The notes: generated by a model from the letters alone, not told the origin. DNA of 64,000 bases from Noviherbaspirillum_A sp047237965 (GCF_047237965.1 NZ_JBDFLX010000002.1:310001-374000), one strand, 5' to 3'. Shown: positions 1 through 9,411, numbered from the stretch's first letter. A program made the numbers and translations.

Positions 1-55
1 CGCACCGGCTGGCCGCCCCATTAATCGGCGCTTTACCGCCTCTCTACATGAACAC

Positions 56-715
56 ATGAACACGACTTCTTCCATGCCGCGCATCGCGCTGATCCACGCG
101 CTGAGCCATTCGGTGGACCCGATCAACCAGGCCCTGGCGCACGACTGGCCGCAGGCCATGCGCATGAATCTGCTCGACGATTCGCTGTCGGCCGATCTCG
201 CCGCTTCCGGGCGTGGACTCGATGCGGCAATGCATCAGCGCTTTCATGACCTGGCGGAATACGCGGTGGGCACCGGCGCCCAGGGCATCCTGTTTACCTG
301 TTCCGCCTTTGGTCCCTGCATCGAAGCCGTTGCGCGGCGCTATGCCAACCTGCCGGTATTGAAGCCCAATGAAGCGATGGTGGCCGATGCCGCCAACGCG
401 GCCGGACCGGTCGGGCTGATCGCCACCTTCGGGCCGACGCTGGCGTCGATGCCGCCGGAGTTTCCGGACTCGGTCGAACTGCTGACCGGGCTGGCCGAAG
501 GCGCGCTCGATGCGTTGAACCGCGGCGATACCGGGCGCCACGATGAACTGATCGTTGAACAGGCGCGCCTGCTGCAGGCGGCCGGCTGCAAGACAATCGC
601 GCTGGCCCAGTTCAGCATGGCCCGCGCGCGGGAAGCCTGCGAACAGGCCACCGGCCTGCCCGTGCTGACCACGGTACACAGCGCAGTAAAAGCATTGAAG
701 CGGCGGCTTGCCTGA
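56..715 (+). CDS. Asp/Glu racemase-superfamily protein
   Basis: A protein of 219 aa with the fold signature of the aspartate/glutamate racemase superfamily (which also includes arylmalonate decarboxylase and maleate isomerase). The first-lobe cysteine motif is visible as FTCSAFGPC around residues 81-89. The second-lobe region, where two-Cys racemases carry the other catalytic Cys, reads ALAQFSMA around residue 182 and has no cysteine. That argues against a classical two-base racemase. The gene lies 35 bp upstream of a Bug-type solute-binding protein, so it may act on an imported carboxylate. The frame stays open to the window edge; ATG 56 was chosen because it begins the conserved N-terminal strand, though no clear ribosome site is visible. 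The substrate is unknown. Confidence 0.75.
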   Translation: MNTTSSMPRIALIHALSHSVDPINQALAHDWPQAMRMNLLDDSLSADLAASGRGLDAAMHQRFHDLAEYAVGTGAQGILFTCSAFGPCIEAVARRYANLPVLKPNEAMVADAANAAGPVGLIATFGPTLASMPPEFPDSVELLTGLAEGALDALNRGDTGRHDELIVEQARLLQAAGCKTIALAQFSMARAREACEQATGLPVLTTVHSAVKALKRRLA

Positions 716-750
716 GCGCCTGTTTGCGACATAAACCAAGGAGACAAGAC

Positions 751-1713
751 ATGATCAAGAAAGCGCTATTCGCATCCATGCTGCTGGTCCAGGCCTTTGC
801 CGCCGGCGCCAGCGACTACCCGTCCAAGCCGATCAAGTTCATCATTCCCTATCCGCCGGGCGGTCCGACCGACGCGATGGCGCGCATGATCCAGGTGCCG
901 CTGCAGGCCAAACTGCAGCAGCCTGTGATCATCGACAACCGGCCTGGCGCCGGCGGCAACATCGGCACCGACGCTGTCGCCAAGGCGCCGGCCGACGGCT
1001 ACACCATCCTGCTTGCCGCCAGCGGCCCGATGGCGGTCAACAAGACGCTTTACCGCTCGATTCCCTTCGATTCCCAGAAAGACTTCGCGCCCATCATCCA
1101 GATCTCGGCATTCCCGCTGGTGCTGGAAGTGCATCCATCGGTGCCCGCAAACAACATCAAGGAATTCCTGGCGCTCGCCAAGAGCAAGCCGAACGACCTG
1201 GGCTTCGCTTCGGCCGGCAACGGCACGCCGCAGCATCTGGCGGGTGAACTGTTCAATACCGCCACCGGCCTGAAGCTGCAGCACATTCCGTACAAAGGCG
1301 CCGGTCCTGCGCTCACCGACGTGATGGGCGGCCATGTCAAGGTGATGTTCGACATTCTCGGCAGCTCGGTGCAGTACATCAAGAGCGGCAAGCTGCGCCC
1401 GCTGGCGGTCACCACCGCCACCCGCAGCCCGGCGCTGCCGGACGTGCCGACGCTGGCTGAATCCGGCCTGACCGGTTACAACTTTTCAGGCTGGCATGGC
1501 ATCGTCGCCCCGGCGGCCACGCCCAAGCCCGTGATCGCCAAGCTGAACCAGGCCATCAATGAAATCTTCGCCGACCCTGAATTCAAGAAGCGCTGGGAAG
1601 AACTGGGCACGCCCATCGTGGGCGGCAAGCCGGAAGCCTTTGGCGAGCTGATCCGTTCCGAGTCGGCAAAGCTGGGCAAGCTGGTCAAGGATGCCGGCGT
1701 CACCGTCGACTGA
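751..1713 (+). CDS. Bug family (TctC-like) periplasmic solute-binding protein
   Basis: A 320-aa protein with a signal peptide (MIKKALFASMLLVQAFAAGA) followed by YPSKPIKFIIPYPPGG, the N-terminal signature of Bordetella uptake gene (Bug) proteins. NRPGAGGNIGTD and GNGTPQHLAGELF are further family motifs. Such proteins bind carboxylates or other small acids in the periplasm, and most are orphans without adjacent membrane subunits, as here. ATG 751 follows AAGGAG with about 7 bases of spacing; a longer in-frame TTG start at 724 is not supported. It is probably co-transcribed with the racemase-like gene upstream. Confidence 0.93.
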   Translation: MIKKALFASMLLVQAFAAGASDYPSKPIKFIIPYPPGGPTDAMARMIQVPLQAKLQQPVIIDNRPGAGGNIGTDAVAKAPADGYTILLAASGPMAVNKTLYRSIPFDSQKDFAPIIQISAFPLVLEVHPSVPANNIKEFLALAKSKPNDLGFASAGNGTPQHLAGELFNTATGLKLQHIPYKGAGPALTDVMGGHVKVMFDILGSSVQYIKSGKLRPLAVTTATRSPALPDVPTLAESGLTGYNFSGWHGIVAPAATPKPVIAKLNQAINEIFADPEFKKRWEELGTPIVGGKPEAFGELIRSESAKLGKLVKDAGVTVD

Positions 1714-1747
1714 TGCATAGCCGGGCGCCGCGCCCGCGGCGCCCGGT

Positions 1748-1948
1748 TCAGGCGGAACCGTCGTTCCGCCCGTTCTCCTTGCCGTCCTGTTCCTGCTGAA
1801 GATTGCCGCGGTCCGTCCGGTGTGGCCGTTCCGGCATGGCCGCATTTTCGTCGGCGATCATGTCGTGCTGGTCGCCGGACTGCTTGCGCCGGTATTCCTC
1901 GCTGCCGGTCTCCTGGCCGCGGCTGCGGTTGGGATGCGTGGTGCCCAT
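1748..1948 (-). CDS. Small hydrophilic protein of unknown function
   Basis: A 66-aa, very hydrophilic protein rich in Arg, Glu, Gln, Asp and Asn with no membrane segment. I do not recognise the family. It is kept as a gene because ATG 1948 is preceded by AAGGAG at ideal spacing and because no other gene occupies the gap between the Bug gene and the diguanylate cyclase. The composition resembles intrinsically disordered, stress-related small proteins, but that is only an impression. Confidence 0.5.
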   Translation of the reverse strand: MGTTHPNRSRGQETGSEEYRRKQSGDQHDMIADENAAMPERPHRTDRGNLQQEQDGKENGRNDGSA

Positions 1949-2020
1949 TTGTTACTCCTTGTCAGAGCAGTGTGGACAGCTTGGATGCCCGCCGCGCAGT
2001 GAAGTTCTCGGCAATGCCGC

Positions 2021-3190
2021 TCAGGCCACCAGCCTGGCGATACGTCCGCCGGCTTCGGTCATCACCCGGTTGCGGCCTGCTCCCTTGGCGCCATACAGCG
2101 CTTCATCGGCACGCGTCACCAGCGTATGCAGCGTGTCGTCGGCACGCAGCACCGCCACGCCGACGCTGAGCGTGATCTGCAGCGTCTCGCCGGACTGCCC
2201 GTCGGCGATCACGGCCTGCAGGCGCCGCGCGACGGACACCGCGGCGATCAGATCGGTGTCGGGCAGCAGCAGGGCGAATTCATCGCCGCCGATGCGCGCC
2301 AGGAAATCGACCGGCCTCAGGGCCGTGCGGGATAGCCGCACGAAGTCCGTCAGCGCCGCATCGCCGGCGGCATGGCCGTAGGTGTCGTTGGTGGGCTTGA
2401 GATTGTCGAGATCGATCAGCAGCAGGGCCAGCGGCTGCCTGTCGAAACGGCTTCGTTCCAGCAGCCGCGGGGCGGATTCGTGGAAAGCCCGCCGTGACCA
2501 GGCGCCCGTCAGGAAGTCGCAGTTGGCCGCGTTTTCGATACTGGTGACGATCCTGCAATGGGCAATCAGCAGGCCGCCCAGCATCAGGCAGGGAAGGGCA
2601 AAGGCATTGGCCCACAGGAACAGCAGGTTGACGCCGCTGGGTTCGAGCAGCGATTGCGGCACGTCCGACATCAGGGCATGGCGGACGACGCGGGCGAGAT
2701 GGCCTCCGCCTATCAGCGCGCACATGCACAGCACATAAATGGCCGGATAGCGGGAGCGGCCCTGGTAGTCGCGCGAATTGAGCACCGTCAGGGCAATGAC
2801 GCCCGCGATGCCGACCTGGAAACCCGATACCGCTATCGTCCTCGCGTCGAAGGAATTGACCACGTAATGGAAGTAGGCGGTGAAGGCCGTGAGCAGCGCA
2901 ATGCTGCCGCACGTCAGCAGCGCCGGGCAACGCCTGCCGAACAGCTGCCGGTAGCTGACCAGAATCGCCATGGAGGCCGCCGCATAGACCGTGTTCGCCA
3001 CTTCATAGGCAAAGACGACGGGCATCTCGCGGCCGAACGCGTAAAGGATGTTGCCGGCCATGCCCAGCACGCTGGCCAGCAACAGCTGGCGCACGCCGTG
3101 GACGCGGTCCTGCTTGACGGAGAAGAGGAGAAGAAAGATGACGAAGCAGAAGAGCGAGGCGATGAGAAACGCTTCTTTCGTGTTGAGCAT
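2021..3190 (-). CDS. Membrane-bound diguanylate cyclase (GGDEF)
   Basis: A 389-aa protein. The N-terminal ~200 residues contain about six to seven hydrophobic helices and no recognisable extracellular sensor domain. The C-terminal ~170 residues are a GGDEF domain. The active-site motif ARIGGDEF is intact, and RPVD lies exactly five residues before GGDEF, which is an intact RxxD inhibitory site. An active, product-inhibited c-di-GMP synthase is therefore expected. No EAL domain is present. It stands alone, and nothing in the context points to its signal. Confidence 0.93.
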   Translation of the reverse strand: MLNTKEAFLIASLFCFVIFLLLFSVKQDRVHGVRQLLLASVLGMAGNILYAFGREMPVVFAYEVANTVYAAASMAILVSYRQLFGRRCPALLTCGSIALLTAFTAYFHYVVNSFDARTIAVSGFQVGIAGVIALTVLNSRDYQGRSRYPAIYVLCMCALIGGGHLARVVRHALMSDVPQSLLEPSGVNLLFLWANAFALPCLMLGGLLIAHCRIVTSIENAANCDFLTGAWSRRAFHESAPRLLERSRFDRQPLALLLIDLDNLKPTNDTYGHAAGDAALTDFVRLSRTALRPVDFLARIGGDEFALLLPDTDLIAAVSVARRLQAVIADGQSGETLQITLSVGVAVLRADDTLHTLVTRADEALYGAKGAGRNRVMTEAGGRIARLVA

Positions 3191-3298
3191 GAGACCTCGC
3201 CTGCCGATATTTTCCTGAGGGAAAGATTTTAGCAGGTGGTTTGTTTGGAATCAATAAGCCATTACGCCGATGTGGGTATGTCGCCGCGCGTTGGTGCA

Positions 3299-4255
3299 TC
3301 AGGGCAATGGTGACGCCGCCGCAGCCCTTGATTTTCCGTTCGCCGCCTGCTCCTCCACGAAACACTCCGCAATCAGCGAACGCAGCCACTGGTTGCCGCT
3401 GTCCTGGTGAAACCGGCGGTGCCAGAACACGTGGGTATGCAGCGCCGGCAGCCGCAGCGGCGGCGCGGTGAAGTCCAGGCTGAACGGCCCGCACGCCTGC
3501 TGCGCAAGCTTGCTCGGCACGGTCACCACCATGTCCGTGCTGCTGACGATGTAGGGCACCGCGGTGAAATGCGGCACCTGGAACTGCACCGAGCGGGTTA
3601 CGCCGGCCTTTTCCAGCCGGGCATTGATCTGGTCATACGGGCTTTCGCGGGAATCGACGAACAGGTGCCGCGCCGACAGGAATTCCTTCAGGCCGACCTT
3701 GCGCTGCGAGAACGGATGGCCGCGGCGGAACATGGTGACGTAGTTCTGGCTGAACAGGCGGCGGTGGAAGAAGCGCTCGGCGACGTCGGTGAACGCGCCC
3801 AGCGCAAGGTCGATGCGGCCGGCTTCCATCTGCTGCTGCCAGTCCACCGCGCTGGCGCGGACCGAACTGATGCCGACATGCGGCGCCAGGCGCGCGCAGT
3901 ATTCCACCAGCCGCGGCATGAAGTGGATCTCGCCGACATCGGTCATCGCAATCACGAAGCGGCGCGCGCTGCTGGCCGCGTCGAACGGCTCTTCCAGGTT
4001 CAGCGCCGCGCTGACGCTGGCCAGCGCCTGCCCGACCGGCTCGGCAATGCGGTCCGCGCCCGGCGTGGGCTGCATGCCATGGGCAGTGCGCACGAACAGC
4101 TCGTCGCCGAAGGTCTTGCGCAGCCGCGCCAGCGCATTGCTGACCGTGGGCTGCGACAGGCCCAAGCGCCTGGCCACCAGCGATACATGGCGCAACTGGT
4201 AAAGCTGGTGGAATACCACCAGCAGGTTCAGATCGATGTCGGCAACGTCTCTCAT
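3299..4255 (-). CDS. LysR-family transcriptional regulator, divergent from hmgA
   Basis: A 318-aa LysR protein. The N-terminal winged HTH includes LSQPTVSNALARLR (about residues 34-47), followed by a periplasmic-binding-protein-like effector domain. It sits back to back with hmgA-fahA, so it most likely controls homogentisate breakdown in response to an aromatic intermediate. A perfect interrupted palindrome with the T-N11-A LysR pattern lies 12 bp upstream of its start, as expected for autoregulation plus activation of the divergent operon. The effector is inferred from context only. Confidence 0.9.
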   Translation of the reverse strand: MRDVADIDLNLLVVFHQLYQLRHVSLVARRLGLSQPTVSNALARLRKTFGDELFVRTAHGMQPTPGADRIAEPVGQALASVSAALNLEEPFDAASSARRFVIAMTDVGEIHFMPRLVEYCARLAPHVGISSVRASAVDWQQQMEAGRIDLALGAFTDVAERFFHRRLFSQNYVTMFRRGHPFSQRKVGLKEFLSARHLFVDSRESPYDQINARLEKAGVTRSVQFQVPHFTAVPYIVSSTDMVVTVPSKLAQQACGPFSLDFTAPPLRLPALHTHVFWHRRFHQDSGNQWLRSLIAECFVEEQAANGKSRAAAASPLP

Positions 4256-4266
4256 GTTTCAGCCAT

Positions 4267-4283
4267 TATTGATTTGCTCAATA
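4267..4283. promoter_or_regulatory. Candidate LysR operator between the regulator and hmgA
   Basis: The sequence TATTGA-TTTGC-TCAATA is a perfect 6-bp inverted repeat around a 5-bp spacer and contains a T-N11-A core. It lies in the 138-bp divergent intergenic region, close to the LysR start. On the plus strand a TATAGT -10-like hexamer follows at 4328-4333, with no good -35, as is typical of activator-dependent LysR promoters. Confidence 0.5.
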
Positions 4284-4393
4284 GTCGTCATTTTTGCATT
4301 TGTATTTTAAACGGCGCCGTCCGTGCTTATAGTGTGGCTCTTCGATTGATTGCGGCGGTTGGCCGCATCCCATGACCACAAGGAGTGTCAGCC

Positions 4394-5716
4394 ATGACCG
4401 ACGCCAGAACCGCTTCGCCTTCCGAATCCTACCTGTCGGGCTTTGCCAACGAGTTCGCCACCGAAGCCCTGCCGGGCGCCTTGCCGGTGGGCCAGAACTC
4501 GCCGCAGCGCGCACCCTATGGCCTGTATGCCGAGCAGATTTCCGGCACCGCCTTCACCGCGCCGCGCAGCCACAACCGCCGCTCCTGGCTCTACCGCATC
4601 CGCCCAGCCGCGGTGCATAAGCCGTTCCGTCAGCTGCCTTCGCAGGCTTTGGTATCGGACTTTTCCGGCGTTCCGCCGACGCCGCCCAACCAGTTGCGCT
4701 GGGACCCGCTGCCCATGCCCGATGCCGCCACCGACTTTGCCGAAGGCTGGGTGACGATGGCCGGCAATGGCGCGCCGGATGCCGGCACGGGCTGCGCGAT
4801 CCACCTGTATGCCGCCAACCGCGACATGGACGGCCGCTATTTCTACAATGCCGATGGCGAACTGCTGATCGTGCCGCAGCAGGGACGCCTGTCGCTTGCC
4901 ACCGAGATGGGCAGGATCGAGGTCGAGCCGCAGGAAATCGTGGTGGTGCCGCGCGGCGTGCGCTTCCAGGTGAGCCTGCCGGACGGCCAGGCCCGCGGCT
5001 ACATCTGCGAAAACTTCGGCGCGCTGTTCCGCCTGCCCGACCTGGGCGTGATCGGCTCCAACGGCCTGGCCAATCCGCGCGATTTCCTGACGCCGTCGGC
5101 CTGGTATGAAGACAAGGAAGGCGACTTCGAGCTGCTGGCCAAATTCGGCGGCCGCCTGTGGAGCGCGCCGATCGGCCATTCGCCGCTGGACGTGGTGGCC
5201 TGGCATGGCAACTACGCGCCCTACAAATATGACCTGCGCCGCTTCAACACCATCGGCTCGATCAGCTACGACCATCCCGATCCGTCCATCTTCCTGGTGC
5301 TGCAGTCGCCGAGCGCGGTGCCGGGCGTGGACAGCATCGACTTCGTGATCTTCCCGCCGCGCTGGCTGGCCGCGGAAAATACCTTCCGGCCGCCCTGGTT
5401 CCACCGCAACGTGGCCAGCGAATTCATGGGCCTGATCCATGGCGAATATGATGCCAAGGCCGAAGGCTTCGTGCCCGGCGGCGCCAGCCTGCACAACTGC
5501 ATGACCGGCCATGGCCCGGATGCCGGCACCTTCGAGAAGGCCAGCCGCTCCGATACGTCCACACCGGGCAAGGTCGGCGATACCATGGCCTTCATGTTCG
5601 AAACGCCGGTGGTGATCAAGCCCACGCAGTTTGCGCTGGAGACCTCACAATTGCAGAGCGAGTACTTCCAGTGCTGGCAGAACCTGAAGAAGCACTTTTC
5701 TCCGACAAGCAAATGA
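4394..5716 (+). CDS. hmgA: Homogentisate 1,2-dioxygenase
   Basis: A 440-aa protein that opens the ring of homogentisate to maleylacetoacetate in tyrosine/phenylalanine catabolism, using Fe(II). It has the cupin-type family signatures YLSGFANEF near the N-terminus, PRGVRFQV in the cupin barrel, and PPWFHRNVASEFMGLIHGEY toward the C-terminus, which carries the metal-binding His and Glu. Its length is normal for bacterial HmgA. ATG 4394 was chosen because AAGGAG ends 8 bases before it; a GTG nine bases earlier overlaps that site. It is followed by fahA after 63 bp. No maleylacetoacetate isomerase gene lies in the window. Confidence 0.97.
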   Translation: MTDARTASPSESYLSGFANEFATEALPGALPVGQNSPQRAPYGLYAEQISGTAFTAPRSHNRRSWLYRIRPAAVHKPFRQLPSQALVSDFSGVPPTPPNQLRWDPLPMPDAATDFAEGWVTMAGNGAPDAGTGCAIHLYAANRDMDGRYFYNADGELLIVPQQGRLSLATEMGRIEVEPQEIVVVPRGVRFQVSLPDGQARGYICENFGALFRLPDLGVIGSNGLANPRDFLTPSAWYEDKEGDFELLAKFGGRLWSAPIGHSPLDVVAWHGNYAPYKYDLRRFNTIGSISYDHPDPSIFLVLQSPSAVPGVDSIDFVIFPPRWLAAENTFRPPWFHRNVASEFMGLIHGEYDAKAEGFVPGGASLHNCMTGHGPDAGTFEKASRSDTSTPGKVGDTMAFMFETPVVIKPTQFALETSQLQSEYFQCWQNLKKHFSPTSK

Positions 5717-5779
5717 ACGGCGTTCAACGCCTTCCCCATGCAGTGAAGCCGGGGAAACAACCACGGATCCGATACGCTT

Positions 5780-7096
5780 ATGAACAACCTGAATGAAACC
5801 CATGACCCGGCGCTGCGCAGCTGGGTTGCCTCTGCCAACCTGCCGGCGTCGGACTTTCCGATCCAGAACCTGCCTTTCGCGGTCTTTCGTCGCAAGGGCA
5901 GCGCCGACGCCTTCCGCGGCGGCGTGGCGATCGGCGACCAGATCCTCGATCTGTCCGCGGCTGCCGGCGCCGGCGTCTTCAGCGGCGATGCCGCGATCGC
6001 GCTGCAGGCGGGCGCCCAGGACAAGCTCAATGCCCTGATGGCGCTCGGCGCCGGCAAATGGCATGCACTGCGCCTGGCGCTGTCGCGCGGCCTGCGCGAG
6101 GGCGCTGAGCAGCAGGCCAGCCTGCAAGCCTGCCTGGTGCCGCAGGCAGAGGCGGAATACGACGTGCCGGCGCAGATCGGCGACTACACCGACTTCTACA
6201 CCTCGGTCCATCACGCCACCAACATCGGCAAGCAGTTCCGTCCGGACAATCCGCTGCTGCCCAACTACAAGTGGGTGCCGATCGGCTACCACGGCCGCGC
6301 CTCCAGCATTGGCGTCTCGGGGCGGGCTTTCCACCGTCCGGTGGGCCAGACCATGCCGCCCGGCGCGACCGAGCCCACGTTTGGCCCCTGCCAGCGGCTC
6401 GATATCGAGCTGGAGCTCGGCATCTTCGTCGGCACCGGCAACAGCCAGGGCGACCGCATCGTGATGGAAGAAGCGGAGGACCATGTGTTCGGCATCTGCC
6501 TGCTCAACGACTGGTCCGCGCGCGACATCCAGGCCTGGGAATACCAGCCGCTCGGCCCCTTCCTGTCGAAGAATTTCGCTACCACCATCTCGCCGTGGAT
6601 CGTGACGCTGGAGGCGCTCGCGCCGTACCGCGTGCCGTTCGACCGGCCCGCCGGCGAGCCGCAGCCTTTGCCTTACCTAGACTCCGAAGACAACCGCCGT
6701 GGCGGCGCCTTCGACATCCAGCTCCAGGTCGGCATCCAGACACCGGCGATGCGCAAGGCCGGGCAGGGGGATGCGAGCATCTGCCGCACCAGCTACCGCC
6801 ACGCCTACTGGACCGTGGCCCAAATGGTGGCGCACCATACCGTCAACGGCTGCAACCTGCAGCCGGGCGACCTGTTCGGCAGCGGCACCCTGTCCGGGCC
6901 GACGCTGGACCAGGCCGGCGCGCTGGTGGAACTGACGGTCGGCGGCAAGCAGCCGCTGCAGTTGCCCAACGGCGAGGCACGCACCTATCTGCAGGACGAG
7001 GATGCGGTGGTGCTGCGCGGCTGGTGCGAAAAGGCCGGCGCGGCGCGCATCGGCTTCGGCGAATGCTGGGGCACGGTGCTGCCGGCCAGGGTGTAG
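5780..7096 (+). CDS. fahA: Fumarylacetoacetase
   Basis: A 438-aa fumarylacetoacetate hydrolase, which cleaves fumarylacetoacetate to fumarate and acetoacetate, the last step of the homogentisate pathway. The N-terminal SH3-like domain is followed by the FAH catalytic domain. Visible motifs are YTDFYTSVHHATNIG (metal-binding Asp and catalytic His), PIGYHGRASSI, ELELGIFVG and LLNDWSARDIQAWEY. It is co-directional with hmgA and probably co-transcribed. Its length matches the family. No strong ribosome site precedes the ATG. Confidence 0.97.
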   Translation: MNNLNETHDPALRSWVASANLPASDFPIQNLPFAVFRRKGSADAFRGGVAIGDQILDLSAAAGAGVFSGDAAIALQAGAQDKLNALMALGAGKWHALRLALSRGLREGAEQQASLQACLVPQAEAEYDVPAQIGDYTDFYTSVHHATNIGKQFRPDNPLLPNYKWVPIGYHGRASSIGVSGRAFHRPVGQTMPPGATEPTFGPCQRLDIELELGIFVGTGNSQGDRIVMEEAEDHVFGICLLNDWSARDIQAWEYQPLGPFLSKNFATTISPWIVTLEALAPYRVPFDRPAGEPQPLPYLDSEDNRRGGAFDIQLQVGIQTPAMRKAGQGDASICRTSYRHAYWTVAQMVAHHTVNGCNLQPGDLFGSGTLSGPTLDQAGALVELTVGGKQPLQLPNGEARTYLQDEDAVVLRGWCEKAGAARIGFGECWGTVLPARV

Positions 7097-7189
7097 GCAG
7101 GCGAAGAAGCATGGTGGAATCCCCTTGCGGTATTCCATCTTCCCGTAGCCGCCCGTTGCCAATACCCATGCTGGACCGGGGCGTCATCC

Positions 7190-8032
7190 TCACACGCCCA
7201 TCTTCAGCCCTTCTATCGTGTGCATCTGCACGATAGCTTCAAGCTGGTCCACCACCCGGCAGGTCATGTGCTCCCTGACCTGCGGCGGCAGGCTTTCCCA
7301 GTAGGCGCGCGTTGCCTGCAGGTCATGCCGCGCCGCGTTGCCGGCGTCGGGCGCATCCACGCCCAGCACCAGGATGGGACGCGACACATTCGAGCGGTTG
7401 GCGGTGCCGCGATGGATGGTCAGCGCCGAGCGGGCCGAGATGTCGCCCATGGCCGGCATCTTGCGCTGCATCCGGGCTTCATAACGGGGATACAGCGCCT
7501 TGTCCGGAAACATGCCGCTGGCGTCGCTGCGGCCGCTCAGGTCATCCCACTGGGTGCCTGGCGCAATCTCCAGCGGCCCCATCTCTTCGCTTACATCCAC
7601 CAGCGTCATGTTGAAGGCCAGCGAGTTGAGACGGCGGCCGCGTGCGGTGGCTTCCGGCGTGGGAAAGTCGCGATGCCATGGCTGGTTGGCCGCGCCCGGT
7701 CCCGGCACGTCGAAGCCGATTTCCACGATGCGGTAGTCCGGACCGAGCACTGCCTCGCACACCGCGACGATCCATGGATGGCTTGCGATATCGACAAAGC
7801 CGCGCAGCCGTTCCGGATGCACCTCGACGTAGTAGCGGTTCGGGCCGCGGTTGAGCGCGCCGCCCGGTCGCTGCAGCGCCTCGGCAAACAGCGTGTCGAC
7901 ATCCTCGCGCAGGCGCTGGACCCAGGCCCGCTCGAACCCGCCCTTGCAGGCGATGATGCCGGCGCCATACAGGCCGCCAAGGATTTCCGCGGTATCGAAC
8001 TGGCTGGAAGGGGCTTGCGGCTGGGCGCTCAT
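7190..8032 (-). CDS. Phytanoyl-CoA dioxygenase (PhyH)-family protein
   Basis: A 280-aa Fe(II)/2-oxoglutarate oxygenase of the PhyH family. The HxD iron-binding motif is visible in PWHRDFPTPE (about residues 120-129). The distal His and the 2-oxoglutarate-binding Arg lie in TIHRGTANRSNVSRP. These families hydroxylate diverse small molecules, and the sequence does not reveal the substrate. The gene runs convergent to fahA and divergent from the nitronate monooxygenase gene, with a 278-bp intergenic region between them that holds no other gene I can support. Confidence 0.85.
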   Translation of the reverse strand: MSAQPQAPSSQFDTAEILGGLYGAGIIACKGGFERAWVQRLREDVDTLFAEALQRPGGALNRGPNRYYVEVHPERLRGFVDIASHPWIVAVCEAVLGPDYRIVEIGFDVPGPGAANQPWHRDFPTPEATARGRRLNSLAFNMTLVDVSEEMGPLEIAPGTQWDDLSGRSDASGMFPDKALYPRYEARMQRKMPAMGDISARSALTIHRGTANRSNVSRPILVLGVDAPDAGNAARHDLQATRAYWESLPPQVREHMTCRVVDQLEAIVQMHTIEGLKMGV

Positions 8033-8310
8033 GGGGTCTCCGATGGACTTGTTGAACCTGCGTACCGGCAGGTATTAGGCCTCGGACCGGAGCGATGTTA
8101 GAAAGTGCCGGCCGGAACAGAAAAATTTCCATTCGCAGGTGTTCTTCTTGTCATTGATGCATTGCGGGCAAACTCTCCCCGGGTTTAAACGGCCGGTGTT
8201 GCGGCGCCTGAAAAACACCGCAGCGCGCAAAGCCTCTATCATCGCCATTCGCGGTCGGCTGCGGCGACCGGCGAGCTACATTGACCAACAAGGACAAGGG
8301 AAGAGAGACC

Positions 8311-9285
8311 ATGAAAACGAGAATCACCGAATTGTTCGGCATCGAGCGGCCCATCATCCAGGGCGGCATGCACTATGTCGGCTTTGCCGAACTCGCCGCG
8401 GCGGTGTCCAATGCCGGCGGCCTGGGCATCATCACCGGCCTGACCCAGCCCAGCGGCAAGCACCTGGCCGACGAGATCCGGCGCGCGCAGGCAATGACGG
8501 ACAAGCCTATCGGCGTCAATCTCACCTTCCTGCCGGCGGTCACGCCGCCGGACTATCCCGGCTATATCGATGCCATCATCGGGGCCGGCGTGAAGGTAGT
8601 CGAGACGGCGGGCAACAATCCGGCCAAATGGCTGCCGCGCCTGCAGGACGCCGGCATCAAGGTGATCCACAAATGCACTTCGGTCCGGCATGCGCTGAAG
8701 GCCGAATCGATCGGCTGCGACGCGGTCAGCGTCGACGGCTTCGAATGCGGCGGCCATCCTGGCGAGGACGACGTGCCCAACATGATCCTGCTGCCGCGCG
8801 CCGCCGACGAGCTGAAGATTCCTTTCGTCGCCTCGGGCGGCATGGCCGACGGCCGTTCGCTGGTGGCGGCGCTGGCCATGGGCGCCGACGGCATGAACAT
8901 GGGCACCCGCTTCATCGCCACCCAGGAAGCGCCGGTGCATCCCAACGTGAAACAGGCCATCCTGAATGCCAGCGAACTCGACACCCGCCTGGTGATGCGC
9001 CCGCTGCGCAACACCGAACGGGTGCTGGTGAATGCGGGCGTGGAGCGCCTGCTCGAAAAGGAACGCGCACTGGGCGAGAAGATCGAATTCAAGGACATCC
9101 TGCCCGAGGTGGCCGGCGTCTATCCGAAAATCATGCGCGAAGGCCAGATGGATGCGGGCGCATGGAGCTGCGGCATGGTGGCCGGCCTGATCGACGATAT
9201 TCCAACAGTGCAGGAACTGCTCGACAGGATCATGGCGCAGGCCGAAGCCATCATCCGCCAGCGCCTGGCCGGCATGCTGGACTGA
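8311..9285 (+). CDS. Nitronate monooxygenase-family flavoprotein (2-nitropropane dioxygenase-like)
   Basis: A 324-aa TIM-barrel FMN protein. The N-terminal PIIQGGMHYVGFAELAAAVS and the central segment IGCDAVSVDGFECGGHPGED are signatures of the NMO/2-nitropropane dioxygenase family, and PFVASGGMADGRS is the phosphate-binding portion. Enzymes of this family oxidise nitronates; some members act instead as NADH:quinone reductases or enoyl reductases. ATG 8311 is favoured over the in-frame TTG at 8281 because the conserved N-terminus starts there. It is monocistronic as far as can be seen. Confidence 0.88.
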   Translation: MKTRITELFGIERPIIQGGMHYVGFAELAAAVSNAGGLGIITGLTQPSGKHLADEIRRAQAMTDKPIGVNLTFLPAVTPPDYPGYIDAIIGAGVKVVETAGNNPAKWLPRLQDAGIKVIHKCTSVRHALKAESIGCDAVSVDGFECGGHPGEDDVPNMILLPRAADELKIPFVASGGMADGRSLVAALAMGADGMNMGTRFIATQEAPVHPNVKQAILNASELDTRLVMRPLRNTERVLVNAGVERLLEKERALGEKIEFKDILPEVAGVYPKIMREGQMDAGAWSCGMVAGLIDDIPTVQELLDRIMAQAEAIIRQRLAGMLD

Positions 9286-9385
9286 GCGCGGCAGCCGGCG
9301 CCCTGCCGCAGGAGCCGCGGGGGACCTTGCGTGAAGGCGGGCCGCGGTGAGAGGCATTGCCGGGCAGGCGCAGCCATGTCGTCGA

Positions 9386-9411
9386 TAAGGTCAAGCCAGC
9401 GCTTGACCTTA
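9386..9411. repeat. 11-bp perfect inverted repeat overlapping the copA -35
   Basis: TAAGGTCAAGC is followed four bases later by its exact reverse complement GCTTGACCTTA. The right arm contains the -35 hexamer of the copA promoter and half of the CueR-type operator, so the left arm is a mirrored operator half-site pointing away from copA. The other three CueR-type promoters in the window lack this mirrored arm. Confidence 0.6.
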
